From Panacagrimonas sp052389915 (GTDB lineage Bacteria > Pseudomonadota > Gammaproteobacteria > Nevskiales > Nevskiaceae), in NCBI GenBank assembly GCA_052389915.1, contig JBQTHL010000012.1, positions 1 through 64,000 of the forward strand: a DNA stretch of 64,000 bases. The letters are read 5' to 3'. How positions within the stretch are numbered: the first letter of the stretch is position 1; each line of letters starts with the position of its first letter. Position numbers and translations under genes: made by a program. Below are positions 50,655 through 59,314 of the stretch, piece by piece. Below the pieces are notes generated by a model. The model saw nothing but the letters and a program-made list of their open reading frames with translations. It made no database searches and was not told where the DNA came from.

Positions 50655-52580
50655 ATGCTTACAGACCTCATCGTTCGGCAGGCCAAGGCCACGGGCAAGC
50701 CGTACTCGCTGGCCGACTTCGACGGCCTCTACCTCTACGTTTCCGCCATCGGCACCAAGGCGTGGCACTTCCGCTACACCTGGGTCGGCAAGCGTGATCG
50801 CATCACCCTTGGCAATTACCCGGCGGTCTCCCTGAAGGACGCTCGCGAGTTGCGCGATGAAGCCCGTTCGTTGCTGGCCAAGAACATCAATCCCCACACC
50901 GAACGCAAGCGCAAGCGCCACGCCATCGTGTTGGCGGGTGAGCATACCTTCAAGGCCGTCTACGAGCAGTGGCTGGCCCATCGCAAGCTGTCGTTGGAAG
51001 AAGGGCGGCAGACCAGCCTGGAGCAGATCGGGCGCGTCTTCAAAAGGGACGTGTTTCCGGTGCTGCGTCACCTGACGATCTACGACATTACCCGCGCGCA
51101 CCTGCTGGACATCATCGGCAAGGTGGAAAAGCGCGGCTCGCTATCGGTAGCCGAAAAGCTCAGGACGTGGTTCGCGCAGTTGTTCACCTACGCCACCGTG
51201 GTGATCCCCAACATGGGCGAGAATCCTTCCGAGGATCTGGAAGTGGTGGCGCTACCTCTGCCGCCGGTCGAGCACAACCCGTTTCTGCGCATGCCCGAGT
51301 TGCCGCTCATGTTGCAGACGCTGCGCCGGTATCGCGGGCGCCTCAACACGCAGCTTGGCGTGCGGCTGTTGATGCTCACCGGCGTGCGCACCGGCGAACT
51401 GCGCTTCGCCACGTCCGAACAGTTCGACCTCGACCGGGGCCTGTGGATCATCCCGGTGGCCAGGCTCAAGCAGCGCAAGCTGCTCACCAAGAAGAAGCGC
51501 AAGCGTCTCATCGACATTCCGCCGTACATCGTGCCGCTGTCAGTGCAGGCGCAGGAAATCGTTCGTCACCTGCTGGAGCAGTTCAAGCCGGCTCAGGTCT
51601 ACCTCATCCCCGGAGACTGGTGTCTGAAGAGGCCCATCAGCGAGAACACGCTCAATGCCGCGCTCAAGCGCATGGGGTACGAAGATCAGCTCACCGGCCA
51701 CGGCATCCGCGCCACGGTTTCGACCGCGCTCAACGAGCTGGGCTACCCGAAGAAGTGGGCGGATGCCCAGCTCTCACACGCTGACCCGGACAGGATCAGC
51801 GCGACCTACAACCATGCCGAGTACGTCGAGCAGCGCCGCGTCATGATGCAGGATTGGGCCGATCGTCTCGACCTGTTCGAGCAGAACCAAGTGGACGTCG
51901 CCAGCATGCACCTGACCATCACGCTGCAGGGCTTGCCGACCATCGCTGGCCAGGCGGCCGCCCATCCGCCGGTGATCAATCCCGCCGCGCCGCAGTTGAT
52001 CGTGACCCCGCCGGCCCCGGACATGCCCGTGGCGCCGGCATCGGTGCTGCGGCTGCCTGCCGTCCATCTGCCCGAGTACGCGCGGCCGAGGCTCTCGAAG
52101 GTGCAGCGCGAACGCCTGCAGTTGCTGGAGATGTTCGAGGCGCCCCACAACCTGTCGGTGGCTGAGTACGCCAAGCTGGCGGGCAAGTCCCGTCGCTGGA
52201 TTACCTATGAGATTCAGGCGGGCAACCTCCTGTCGATCCACATGGGCCATCGCGGGCAACGGGTGCCGGACTGGCAGCTCGACCCGCTCAAGCGCAGCTT
52301 GGTTCAGGCTGTCCTGAAACAGGTGCCGCGGGGAATCGACACTTGGGACGTCTACCATGCGCTCATGCGGCCCTATGACGCGCTGGGGGGGCGCGCAGCC
52401 ATCGAGGCCGTCGGCCCGACGAACCTGCACCTTGCCGCGCGGCTGGTCGCCGCGCAGTCCGTGGAGGCGGACGATCCTGCGGCGTCTTCCGAATTCCCGG
52501 TGCAGGTGAGGCAAAGCGTGCGGCAGCTGGTGCAGGACTCCGCCACGGCTGACGCGATCGAACACCTGATGGAACCTTGA
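50655..52580 (+). CDS. int: Tyrosine site-specific integrase with C-terminal extension
   Basis: A 641-residue tyrosine recombinase that would insert and excise the island at tRNA-Gly. The N-terminal arm-binding domain (residues 1-100) resembles P4-type integrases (DGLYLYVSAIGTKAWHFRY). Catalytic residues: Arg in LTGVRTGELR, HGIR, the His of LSHADP, and the nucleophile Tyr in ATYNHAEYVEQRR. P4-type enzymes are usually about 400-430 residues; here about 200 more follow. The extension has an HTH-like AEYAKLAGKSRRWITYEIQA and then YDALGGRAAIEAV, resembling the DUF2384/Xre-MbcA-ParS C-terminal domain. Confidence 0.93.
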   Translation: MLTDLIVRQAKATGKPYSLADFDGLYLYVSAIGTKAWHFRYTWVGKRDRITLGNYPAVSLKDARELRDEARSLLAKNINPHTERKRKRHAIVLAGEHTFKAVYEQWLAHRKLSLEEGRQTSLEQIGRVFKRDVFPVLRHLTIYDITRAHLLDIIGKVEKRGSLSVAEKLRTWFAQLFTYATVVIPNMGENPSEDLEVVALPLPPVEHNPFLRMPELPLMLQTLRRYRGRLNTQLGVRLLMLTGVRTGELRFATSEQFDLDRGLWIIPVARLKQRKLLTKKKRKRLIDIPPYIVPLSVQAQEIVRHLLEQFKPAQVYLIPGDWCLKRPISENTLNAALKRMGYEDQLTGHGIRATVSTALNELGYPKKWADAQLSHADPDRISATYNHAEYVEQRRVMMQDWADRLDLFEQNQVDVASMHLTITLQGLPTIAGQAAAHPPVINPAAPQLIVTPPAPDMPVAPASVLRLPAVHLPEYARPRLSKVQRERLQLLEMFEAPHNLSVAEYAKLAGKSRRWITYEIQAGNLLSIHMGHRGQRVPDWQLDPLKRSLVQAVLKQVPRGIDTWDVYHALMRPYDALGGRAAIEAVGPTNLHLAARLVAAQSVEADDPAASSEFPVQVRQSVRQLVQDSATADAIEHLMEP

Positions 52581-52628
52581 GACTCCAAGCGGCGCAGCGG
52601 GCACCACGCGATGCGCCGCGCCCCGGCA

Positions 52629-53294
52629 TCAGGACACGGAGCGGGCGCGGCGCGCGAATCTCGCCTGGGGTCCGGTCAGGGATGTGCAGGGACGCAGCAG
52701 GTAGGCCATCACGATGGTCGGCGCCCCGGCCAGCGGCCGCGACACGATCCCTCTACCTGTGTATGTGGATAGTCTTCTGGCCGGCGCAATGGCGATGCCA
52801 TATCCGCCGGCCACCAGTGTCATCGCTATATCGAATGTCTCTACCGTCTGCTCTTGAGCGTGCAGCGCGTTTCCGAATACACGCTGCACCGCCATGCGCC
52901 ATGGTTCATCAGCCGTAGTTCGCGAAGATATCAAAGGCTGTTTGAGTGCCTCCTGGCGCGGCACTTCGCGATAAGCCAGCAGATGGGAGCGCTTGGCCAC
53001 CGCGACCGCCAACGTGTCATGCCACAGCGGCTCGCACACCCATCCCGGCCACTGCCAGGGGGCCGCAGACAGAGCCAGGTCGAAGCCGTCGCCGCGCAAC
53101 GCCTCGCTCCGATCCGGATTTGTCCCTCCGGCCAAAGCAGCAGGGGTCTCCGGTTCTTCGGCTCGCTGCAGAGCGAGCACGTCGGCGAGCTGGGGCGGCA
53201 CCCACTCACCAAGAACGGCCATACGTATTTCGGTGGTGTTGTCGATCGATTCCACGACCGGCCCTCCCAGGCGGCGACCTCGTGGCGACTGCAT
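52629..53294 (-). CDS. LysR-type substrate-binding domain protein without HTH
   Basis: A 221-residue protein resembling only the effector-binding half of LysR regulators (FDLALSAAPWQWPGW; LISSRTTADEPWRMAVQRVF; ETFDIAMTLVAGGYGIAIAP). The usual N-terminal winged helix is missing and there is no room for it before the start. It is divergent from a small XRE-family gene, which could supply DNA binding, a split arrangement I associate with integrative conjugative elements. Product length fits a two-lobed effector domain. Confidence 0.78.
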   Translation of the reverse strand: MQSPRGRRLGGPVVESIDNTTEIRMAVLGEWVPPQLADVLALQRAEEPETPAALAGGTNPDRSEALRGDGFDLALSAAPWQWPGWVCEPLWHDTLAVAVAKRSHLLAYREVPRQEALKQPLISSRTTADEPWRMAVQRVFGNALHAQEQTVETFDIAMTLVAGGYGIAIAPARRLSTYTGRGIVSRPLAGAPTIVMAYLLRPCTSLTGPQARFARRARSVS

Positions 53295-53360
53295 TCGAAA
53301 TAGTTGAATGAGTTAAGTTTAACGTGGTTTACATCGTGGCAATGCTCAACGCTCTTTGCA

Positions 53361-53666
53361 ATGCAAAAGCGTTCGATGCAAAAAGGTCGCCCTGTCGGCA
53401 CGACCACGTACGAAGCAGCACCTGCCATCGCGTTCGGTTCTGCTGTGCGCGAAGAAAGAACCAACCAAGGCATTGCCCAGGAAACGCTGGCCCACCTTTC
53501 CGGCATCGAGCGTTCGCACCTGGGCAAGATCGAGCGCGGCGAGCACGTCCCCACGCTTCCGATCATCCTCAAGATCGCCCGCGCCCTGAAATGCAGCTCG
53601 GCCCAATTGATGGCCACGACCGAGGCCAACCTGGCGAGGTCGGCCTCGCCCAAATCTGGAGACTGA
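53361..53666 (+). CDS. XRE-family helix-turn-helix regulator
   Basis: A 101-residue protein with a Cro/C1-type HTH: IAFGSAVREERTNQGIAQET then LAHLSGIERSHLGKIERGEH, and an N-terminal basic KGRPVGTTTYE. Two ATGs (53361, 53376) are possible, neither with a clear Shine-Dalgarno; the frame is open back to 53304. It is divergent from the LysR-effector-like gene and likely controls island genes. Confidence 0.82.
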   Translation: MQKRSMQKGRPVGTTTYEAAPAIAFGSAVREERTNQGIAQETLAHLSGIERSHLGKIERGEHVPTLPIILKIARALKCSSAQLMATTEANLARSASPKSGD

Positions 53667-53745
53667 AGCGGGCTGCATACCATCCCGATTTCCGCCGCCG
53701 AAGCCGCCAATGGGCATGGCTCGATGAATTGGTTCGATTGATTAC

Positions 53746-54780
53746 CTAGAAATTGGCGCTGCCCTGCACGTGTGCGCCCGGATCCACGCGCAGTCCAATC
53801 GCCCCCAGCGGATGGGTTTCCGAGTTATAGAACTCGACTTGGAGGCCGCCAAAACGCTGGAGGTAATGCGCTTTCCACCGGATGATCGAGCCGGGTGCTT
53901 CCGGCCGAATCGAGATGGCGATCATCGCTGGAGGCCTCTGCCAAATCGCATTGACGATATGACGGTCCTCTTCCCCAAGGCGGTGGCCAAAGATGCAGAG
54001 GCCTTCCTGGTGAGCCCGCAAACACCCGTAGGCGAACGACAGGTAGTCCGACCGGGAGATCGCACGCAGCTTGGATTCGGGCGACCCCTCGGAAACAAAT
54101 AGCGGGACGGCGCCCGGCTCTTCTGGCATGGCCTCACAGAACTGCTCCAACAGATTGAGCCCCTGGGCTGTCCGCTTTCGAGTTCCACCCAGGTCTGTGC
54201 GCACCAGATGCAGGCCGCCGTGCAGGTACCAAATGCCGGTGGTTCCTGGATAGACCTCGGTGTTTCCGGCGTCGAAATGATTCTGGGCGCCGAACATGAA
54301 GTCGACGATTCGCCCCTGGCCCTCTCGCATGATGGACCAGTACAGCAACAGGTCGTAGTTCGTCGAAAATACCGTCCGGTACTGCAGCAGCGCGTTGCGG
54401 ATCGCCTGCAGACCTGCAGCGGGTACTTGTTGCCAGGGAACGTGGGTGGTTCGTACTGCATCGAGCAGGGCGCGTCGGATACTGTTGTAGCAAACGTCAT
54501 GGTCTTCGCTGGCGATCCCGAATCGACCGTTCACCCGCTTTGAGACTGCCAGCGCGGAAAGAACTTGCTCGAAGTCACTCGTGCCAAGTTCCCCGAATAG
54601 AGCAGCATCCTGCGCACTCAGCCGATGATTGAGGTTCCATTGCTCCGCAACTGTATATAGGGAGGGATATTCGAATCGCTCCCATACCGCGCGGCTCGCT
54701 CCGTTGCCAACCAAAAGACCGGAATAGTGATGTTGCCGACACAGTTCGCCCCAGTCCCACAAGTCAGCAGTCAATGGCAT
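53746..54780 (-). CDS. DUF4917-family SIR2-like protein
   Basis: A 344-residue protein resembling DUF4917 and SIR2-like NAD-binding proteins. Motifs: LLVGNGASRAVW (nucleotide-binding loop), VFSTNYDLLLYW (the TNYD of SIR2-like families), IWYLHGGLHLV (with a catalytic-type His) and IFGHRLGEEDRHI. This set is found in NAD-depleting defence proteins as well as in uncharacterised SIR2-like proteins. The ATG at 54780 follows GGAG at good spacing; a GTG at 54792 is an alternative. It stands alone, convergent with the XRE gene. Confidence 0.8.
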   Translation of the reverse strand: MPLTADLWDWGELCRQHHYSGLLVGNGASRAVWERFEYPSLYTVAEQWNLNHRLSAQDAALFGELGTSDFEQVLSALAVSKRVNGRFGIASEDHDVCYNSIRRALLDAVRTTHVPWQQVPAAGLQAIRNALLQYRTVFSTNYDLLLYWSIMREGQGRIVDFMFGAQNHFDAGNTEVYPGTTGIWYLHGGLHLVRTDLGGTRKRTAQGLNLLEQFCEAMPEEPGAVPLFVSEGSPESKLRAISRSDYLSFAYGCLRAHQEGLCIFGHRLGEEDRHIVNAIWQRPPAMIAISIRPEAPGSIIRWKAHYLQRFGGLQVEFYNSETHPLGAIGLRVDPGAHVQGSANF

Positions 54781-54792
54781 GCCCAGCTCCAC

Positions 54793-54938
54793 GCGTCAGT
54801 CGGCTTGAGAAGTTGCCATGCCGCAGCCGGAAACGGAGTGGTGCAGATGTACTCCCGGCCCTGAAGCTCAGGGAAGCAGCCTGGCTGCCTTAATATGGCG
54901 GTGGCTTCAGCCGTCAATTCCCGATCAGGTCAGGGTGC
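54793..54938. other. Short intergenic region
   Basis: No gene is seen. The region must hold the divergent promoters of the DUF4917 gene and the IS-interrupted gene. A small GCAGC-CTG-GCTGC hairpin is present. No clear promoter boxes could be assigned. Confidence 0.4.
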
Positions 54939-55059
54939 ATGTACAACCTTTTGATGTCGTCCAACACTGAAGATTTCAACGGCCAAGTCTTTCGCTTGGA
55001 GCGCGATCGCTTCCTTGAATATACCGACCTTCATCTGCAGCCGCGCTTCGAATCCCTAG

Positions 55060-56244
55060 GGAAGGTCTGAACAAGTCTCGCGGATAATGGTCGCGAGCTG
55101 GGATTGAGCGAGAGAGGACGTGGGATGACACAGCTGAGCTTTGGTGACGCCGAGTACGCGGGCAAGCGCAAGCGGACGCGGCGCGAAGTGTTTCTGGCCG
55201 AGATGGATCAGGTCGTGCCGTGGAAGTCGCTGCTGAATCTGATCGAGCCGCTGTACCCGGTGGCCGGACGCGGCCGGCACCCGTACCCGCTGGCGACGAT
55301 GCTGCGGATTCACCTGATGCAGAACTGGTTCGGACTGTCCGATCCGGCGATGGAAGAAGCGCTGTACGAGGTTGCCTCGATGCGCCAGTTCGCCGGACTG
55401 TCGCTGACCCGGGCAATTCCCGACGAGACCACGATTCTCAACTTCCGGCGCCTGCTGGAGGTCAACGAACTGGCGGCGATGATCTTCACGCGCATCAATG
55501 CGCACCTGACGCGCCAGGGTCTGCTTCTGCGGCGCGGCAGCATGGTGGATGCGACGATCATTTCCGCACCGAGCTCGACCAAGAACGCGGACGGGGAACG
55601 CGACCCCGAGATGCACCAGACCTGCAAGGGCACACAGTGGTACTTCGGCATGAAGGCGCACATCGGCGCGGATGCCGACTCGGGTCTGGTGCACACGGTC
55701 GTGACCACGCCGGCCAACGAGGCGGACATTGAAGTCGTGGACGAACTGCTTCACGGCAGGGAAGAAGTTGCCTATGCAGATGCCGGCTACACCGGCGCTC
55801 AGAATCGCGTCGCACGCAAGGGCTTTCGCTGGGAGATCGCTGCGCGTCGCGGTCGTATTCGGGCACTGCCCGACGGTCGTCAGAAACGCGCGTTGGAGAA
55901 GATCGAGCATCGCAAGGCCAGCATTCGCGCGCGCGTCAGCATCCGTTCCGGGTGGTGAAGCGCCAGTTCGGATTCGTGAAGGTGCGCTTCAAGGGACTGG
56001 CGAAGAACGCCGCGCAGATCGTCACGCTCTTTGCACTGGCCAATCTGTGGATGGCGCGCAAGAAATTGTTGGCTCTGACAGGCGGACTGCGTCCGCAGTT
56101 TGGGATCTGAGAGGAGAGGACGATGAAAATGCATCGACAACTCGATTATCGGCCTGCGCACAGCGCGATCCATTGTCCATCGATACGCCGTCGCGTCATC
56201 ACGCGCTCGCCCGCAGATGAATTCGTGGCTTGTTCAGACGTTCC
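55060..56244 (+). mobile_element. IS5-family insertion sequence, 1185 bp
   Basis: Terminal inverted repeats GGAAGGTCTGAACAAG (left, 55060-55075) and CTTGTTCAGACGTTCC (right, 56229-56244) differ at one position. They are flanked by 4-bp direct repeats CTAG (55056-55059 and 56245-56248), fitting the YTAR target of IS5-type elements. It carries one transposase gene with a frameshift. The right end also bears a non-coding stretch of about 115 bp between the transposase stop and the inverted repeat. Confidence 0.93.
55125..56112 (+). pseudogene. IS5-family transposase, frameshifted
   Basis: A DDE transposase of the IS5 group: starts MTQLSFGDAEYAGKRKRTRR, with DATIISAPSSTKN (first Asp), YADAGYTGAQ (second Asp) and KIEHRKASIRARV near the third acidic position. 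One base appears deleted after 55937: the expected Val-Glu-His-Pro-Phe reads GTC AG CAT CCG, so the first frame runs to a stop at 55958 and the true C terminus (HPFRVVKRQFGFVKVRFKGL...) continues in another frame to a TGA at 56110-56112. The catalytic Glu lies at the frameshift, so the enzyme is probably dead unless frameshifting occurs. Confidence 0.85.
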
Positions 56245-56501
56245 CTAGACGACAAGGTCCTGGTTGAGTTGCGGCGCTTTCCCTGCATTTTTGCCTACGA
56301 GGCTTTTCAGGAAAGAGCGCCAAAATTCTGTCGAATCAAAGGGATCGCCAAAACTGCGAATTCGATGGAAATCCAATACGAGCTGATCGACATCAATCCT
56401 TTTCTGTCGGACAAGGCTTGAATTCAAGCATGAAGGCTCGACAGGAGCCGACGTTCACGCTCGTCTTGACGCTCGATCTCAAACAGAACATCATTAGTTA
56501 C

Positions 56502-56945
56502 ATGAAACGCGACAGCCGCCTATCGTCCGTTCTGCATGCGCTGCTGCACATGGCCGAGCAGGATGGTCCCGTCACTTCTGACGCCCTGGCCCAATGCCTG
56601 GGCACCAACCCGGTCGTGGTTCGGCGCACCATGGGGTATCTGCGAGAGGCGGGCATCGTCACATCGGATCGGGGCCACGCGGGTGGCTGGCGCATCCACG
56701 CCGACCTCGGCGCCGTCACCCTGCGCCAGTTGCACGAAGCGCTGGGCGAGCCGGCGATGTTTGCAATCGGCAATCGCAACGAAACCCCGGAGTGCCTGGT
56801 CGAGCAATCGGTGAATGCCGCGCTCGAAGGCACCTTTGCCGAGGCCGAGGCGCTGCTGTTGCAGCGGTTCTCGGAAATCACCCTCGCTGATCTGGCCGCC
56901 GACTTTGCGCGCCGGCACGCGGCCGCACGACGCAAGAGAAGATGA
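56502..56945 (+). CDS. Rrf2-family transcriptional regulator
   Basis: A 147-residue winged-helix regulator of the Rrf2 family: LSSVLHALLHMAEQDGPVTS, the recognition helix region NPVVVRRTMGYLREAGIV and the GHAGGWRI beta-wing. It has a single Cys (TPECLVEQ), not the three-Cys cluster of iron-sulfur Rrf2 proteins such as IscR, so cluster sensing is unlikely; a thiol switch remains possible. The stop overlaps the next gene's ATG (ATGA). Confidence 0.88.
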   Translation: MKRDSRLSSVLHALLHMAEQDGPVTSDALAQCLGTNPVVVRRTMGYLREAGIVTSDRGHAGGWRIHADLGAVTLRQLHEALGEPAMFAIGNRNETPECLVEQSVNAALEGTFAEAEALLLQRFSEITLADLAADFARRHAAARRKRR

Positions 56946-57850
56946 CCATGCACCACGACGTCATCGTCATCGGCGGGAGCTACGCGGGAATGGCCGCCAC
57001 TCTGCAACTGATGCGGGCGCGCAGGTCCGTGCTGGTGATCGATGCGGGCGAGCGGCGCAATCGCTTCGCCAGCCATTCGCATGGGTTTATCGGTCAGGAT
57101 GGCGTCCCTCCCGGCGAGATCGCGGCGAACGCACGTCGCCAGCTCGAAACCTATCCGACGTTGACCTGGCTTGAGGGCCGGGCCGAAGCCGTTTCAGGGC
57201 AGGTGGACGGCTTCACCGTCACAACGGCCGAGGGTGAATCGCATCAGGGCCGTCGCATCCTGCTGGCCACCGGCGTGGCCGACCAGCTCCCCCCCATCGC
57301 CGGACTCGCCGAGCGCTGGGGCAAGGCGGTCTTCCATTGCCCGTACTGCCACGGCTACGAGATCGGCCAGGGCCGCATCGGCATCATCGGCACCGGCCCG
57401 ATGTCGATCCATCAGGCCGAGCTGCTCACCGACTGGGGCGATGTGACCTTGCTCGCCAATGAGGCCATGGAACTGAGCCGTGACGCCAGGTCCACCTTGG
57501 AGCGCTGGGGCGTGACGATCGAGGAAACGCCCATCGACAAGCTCGAAGGGCATGCCGATGTGGCGATGGTCGATGGGCGGCTGCTGCGCTTTGCAGGTCT
57601 GTTCACGGTAAGCCGCACCGATCCATCCGGCTCCCTGGCCAACGCGATCGGCTGCAAGCTGGAAGAAACGCCCATCGGCACGCAGGTGTGCACCGATGCC
57701 GAGAACAAGACCTCGGTGGCGGGTGTGTTTGCCTGCGGCGATGTGGCCCGGGTACCGCATTCGGTTTCGCTGGCCGTGGGCAACGGCGCCATGGCCGGCG
57801 CCCAGGTGCACCGCTCGCTGCTCTGGCCAGAAACCGTCCAACCCCTGTAA
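56942..57850 (+). CDS. Thioredoxin-reductase-like flavoprotein
   Basis: A 302-residue FAD/NAD(P) disulfide-reductase-like protein: FAD-binding VIVIGGSYAGMAATLQLMRA, the CPYC redox motif in FHCPYCHGYEI (near residue 134), the NAD(P) site GIIGTGPMSIHQAEL, and the second FAD motif VAGVFACGDVAR. Thioredoxin reductases have CxxC in this place, so disulfide reduction is plausible; the partner is unknown. Coupled to the Rrf2 gene by ATGA overlap and followed by a methyltransferase. Confidence 0.88.
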   Translation: MTMHHDVIVIGGSYAGMAATLQLMRARRSVLVIDAGERRNRFASHSHGFIGQDGVPPGEIAANARRQLETYPTLTWLEGRAEAVSGQVDGFTVTTAEGESHQGRRILLATGVADQLPPIAGLAERWGKAVFHCPYCHGYEIGQGRIGIIGTGPMSIHQAELLTDWGDVTLLANEAMELSRDARSTLERWGVTIEETPIDKLEGHADVAMVDGRLLRFAGLFTVSRTDPSGSLANAIGCKLEETPIGTQVCTDAENKTSVAGVFACGDVARVPHSVSLAVGNGAMAGAQVHRSLLWPETVQPL

Positions 57851-57867
57851 GAGAAAGCTGCCGCCCC

Positions 57868-58539
57868 ATGAATCCGTTTTCCGGCTCGACCGTCGTTTCC
57901 AGTTATGCCGAGAACGCCACGCGGATGGTGCCCGGTCTGCGCGACTTGCCGAAGATGGCCGGTGCGCTGCTGGCCGAGCATGCGCCGGCCGATGCGCGCA
58001 TCCTGGTGCTTGGCGCCGGCGGCGGGCTGGAATTGAAGACCTTCGCCGATATGCAGCCGGATTGGCACTTCGATGGTGTGGACCCGTCGGCCGAGATGCT
58101 CCAATTGGCCCGCACGACGCTGGGACCTCTCGCATCCCGTGCGCGCTTGCACGAAGGCTACATCGACACGGCTCCCATGGGACCGTTCGACGGCGCGACC
58201 TGCCTTCTGACGCTGCACTTTCTTCCGCGGGCCGAACGCCTGGAGACCTTGAAGCAGGTACATGTGCGGCTCAAGGCCGGCGCGCCTCTGGTCGTCGTAC
58301 ATCACAGCTTTCCCAACGAAGGTCCGGACCAGGACAAGTGGCTCCAGCGCAATGCTGCTTTCGCGGTCGCCTCCGGAATGCCTTCGGCGCAGGCCGAGAA
58401 CATTCTGGCGCTCAAGGGGCGACTGCCCGTGCTCTCGCCGGAGCAGGACGCCGATCTGCTCAGCGAGGCCGGATTCACGCACGCCGAGCTGTTTTATTGC
58501 GCATTCACCTTCAAGGGCTGGGTCGCGTACAGGCGATGA
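57868..58539 (+). CDS. Class I SAM-dependent methyltransferase
   Basis: A 223-residue methyltransferase: motif I ILVLGAGGGLELKTFADMQP (the common E/DxGxGxG varied to LGAGGG), FDGVDPSAEMLQLAR, and DGATCLLTLHFLPRAERLET. The substrate is unknown. It is 17 bp after the flavoprotein gene. Rrf2, flavoprotein and methyltransferase in this order make a compact cassette, likely regulated by the Rrf2 protein. Confidence 0.85.
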   Translation: MNPFSGSTVVSSYAENATRMVPGLRDLPKMAGALLAEHAPADARILVLGAGGGLELKTFADMQPDWHFDGVDPSAEMLQLARTTLGPLASRARLHEGYIDTAPMGPFDGATCLLTLHFLPRAERLETLKQVHVRLKAGAPLVVVHHSFPNEGPDQDKWLQRNAAFAVASGMPSAQAENILALKGRLPVLSPEQDADLLSEAGFTHAELFYCAFTFKGWVAYRR

Positions 58540-58821
58540 GCCCGTGACAGGGACAGGCAAGCGGAGCGCGCAGGCCCTCAAGGGGGCCGGAAGCGTCAGC
58601 CGAGCACAGCGAGGGAACGATGAGCCCGAACGGGGCGAGACTCGCGCAGCGAGGCTCGATGCGCAGCACGACAGCGCGGCCCGGATCACCGGGCGACGCA
58701 AGCATACGACTGGCCGAGGACGAGAAGGTCGGCCACTATTCGGCTGGTAGCGCTGCACGTGGAAGACGTCCATACTCGTTGTGGGTAGCCATATTTAGTG
58801 ACATAATCAACATATTTTCCT
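58540..58821. other. Intergenic region before the methylase operon
   Basis: No gene is seen in about 280 bp. The right half turns A/T-rich (from 58790), suiting a promoter for the HTH-methylase-nuclease operon, but no consensus -35/-10 pair was clear. A GCCCGGATCACCGGGC hairpin lies near 58678-58693. Confidence 0.45.
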
Positions 58822-58833
58822 GTTGTTGACAAC
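58822..58833. promoter_or_regulatory. GTTGT-TG-ACAAC operator-like palindrome
   Basis: A perfect 5+5 inverted repeat ending four bases before the ATG of the HTH gene. A position over the start region fits an autoregulatory operator for the HTH protein encoded just downstream, as seen with controller proteins of restriction-modification systems. The role is inferred. Confidence 0.4.
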
Positions 58834-58837
58834 GAGA

Positions 58838-59314
58838 ATGACCGGGGTAACTGCCATCCAGTTCACGCAAGATCAGACGCGCACACTCACGGGTGTGTCC
58901 GCCGAGACTGTGCGTCATTGGCGAAAGGCCATCCCCTATCTGTCCTCGAAGACGGGAAAGGCTGCCCGATTCAGCTTCACTGACCTAGTGGGGCTGGCGG
59001 TGACGAACGAACTGGTCAAGTCGTTCGGCGTCCACATCGCGACGGTGAGCGCCGGAGTGGACTCTCTGTTTGTATTGTTGGCCAGCAGCGGCCCCGCTTT
59101 GATGGGCAACGCGGTCGCCTTCATCACACCGACCGAGGCGGTTCTGCGGGAAGCCGGTCCCGATGGTATCGGACGGGTGCCGAACAAGTCGGCGATCGCG
59201 ATCCCATTGGCCCCTTACGTCGAGAAGATTCAGCAGCACGTGCTGCCGGCCGCGCCCTTTTCCCGGCAAGCCGTATTGCCGTTCACGCTTGAAGCCGTGC
59301 GGAGCAAGTCGTGA
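58838..59314 (+). CDS. MerR-like HTH protein, first gene of methylase operon
   Basis: A 158-residue protein whose N terminus has a MerR-like helix-turn-helix: TRTLTGVSAETVRHWRKAIP then ARFSFTDLVGLAVTNELVKS. The C-terminal part is hydrophobic/helical with no known motif. It is the first gene of a three-gene operon; its TGA overlaps the GTG start of the methylase (GTGA). It is likely an operon controller; a structural role in the complex is also possible. The ATG at 58838 is preferred over an upstream TTG. Confidence 0.78.
   Translation: MTGVTAIQFTQDQTRTLTGVSAETVRHWRKAIPYLSSKTGKAARFSFTDLVGLAVTNELVKSFGVHIATVSAGVDSLFVLLASSGPALMGNAVAFITPTEAVLREAGPDGIGRVPNKSAIAIPLAPYVEKIQQHVLPAAPFSRQAVLPFTLEAVRSKS

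Larger units (their letters stand above)
54939..56421 (+). pseudogene. Small gene interrupted by an IS5-family element
   Basis: Two pieces of one reading frame flank the IS: 54939-55059 and 56249-56421. Deleting the IS and one CTAG copy (joining base 55059 to 56249) restores an uninterrupted 97-residue frame starting MYNLLMSSNTEDFNGQVFRL and ending DINPFLSDKA. The junction region reads FESLDDKVLVELRRFPC. It is charged, with no signal peptide. The family is not recognised. The frame match is direct sequence evidence that the insertion is fairly recent. Confidence 0.8.

Noticed and set aside
55125..56112. Programmed frameshift in the IS transposase
   Set aside because: There is no slippery heptamer or A/T run at the shift; the site is GC-rich and best explained by loss of one G.
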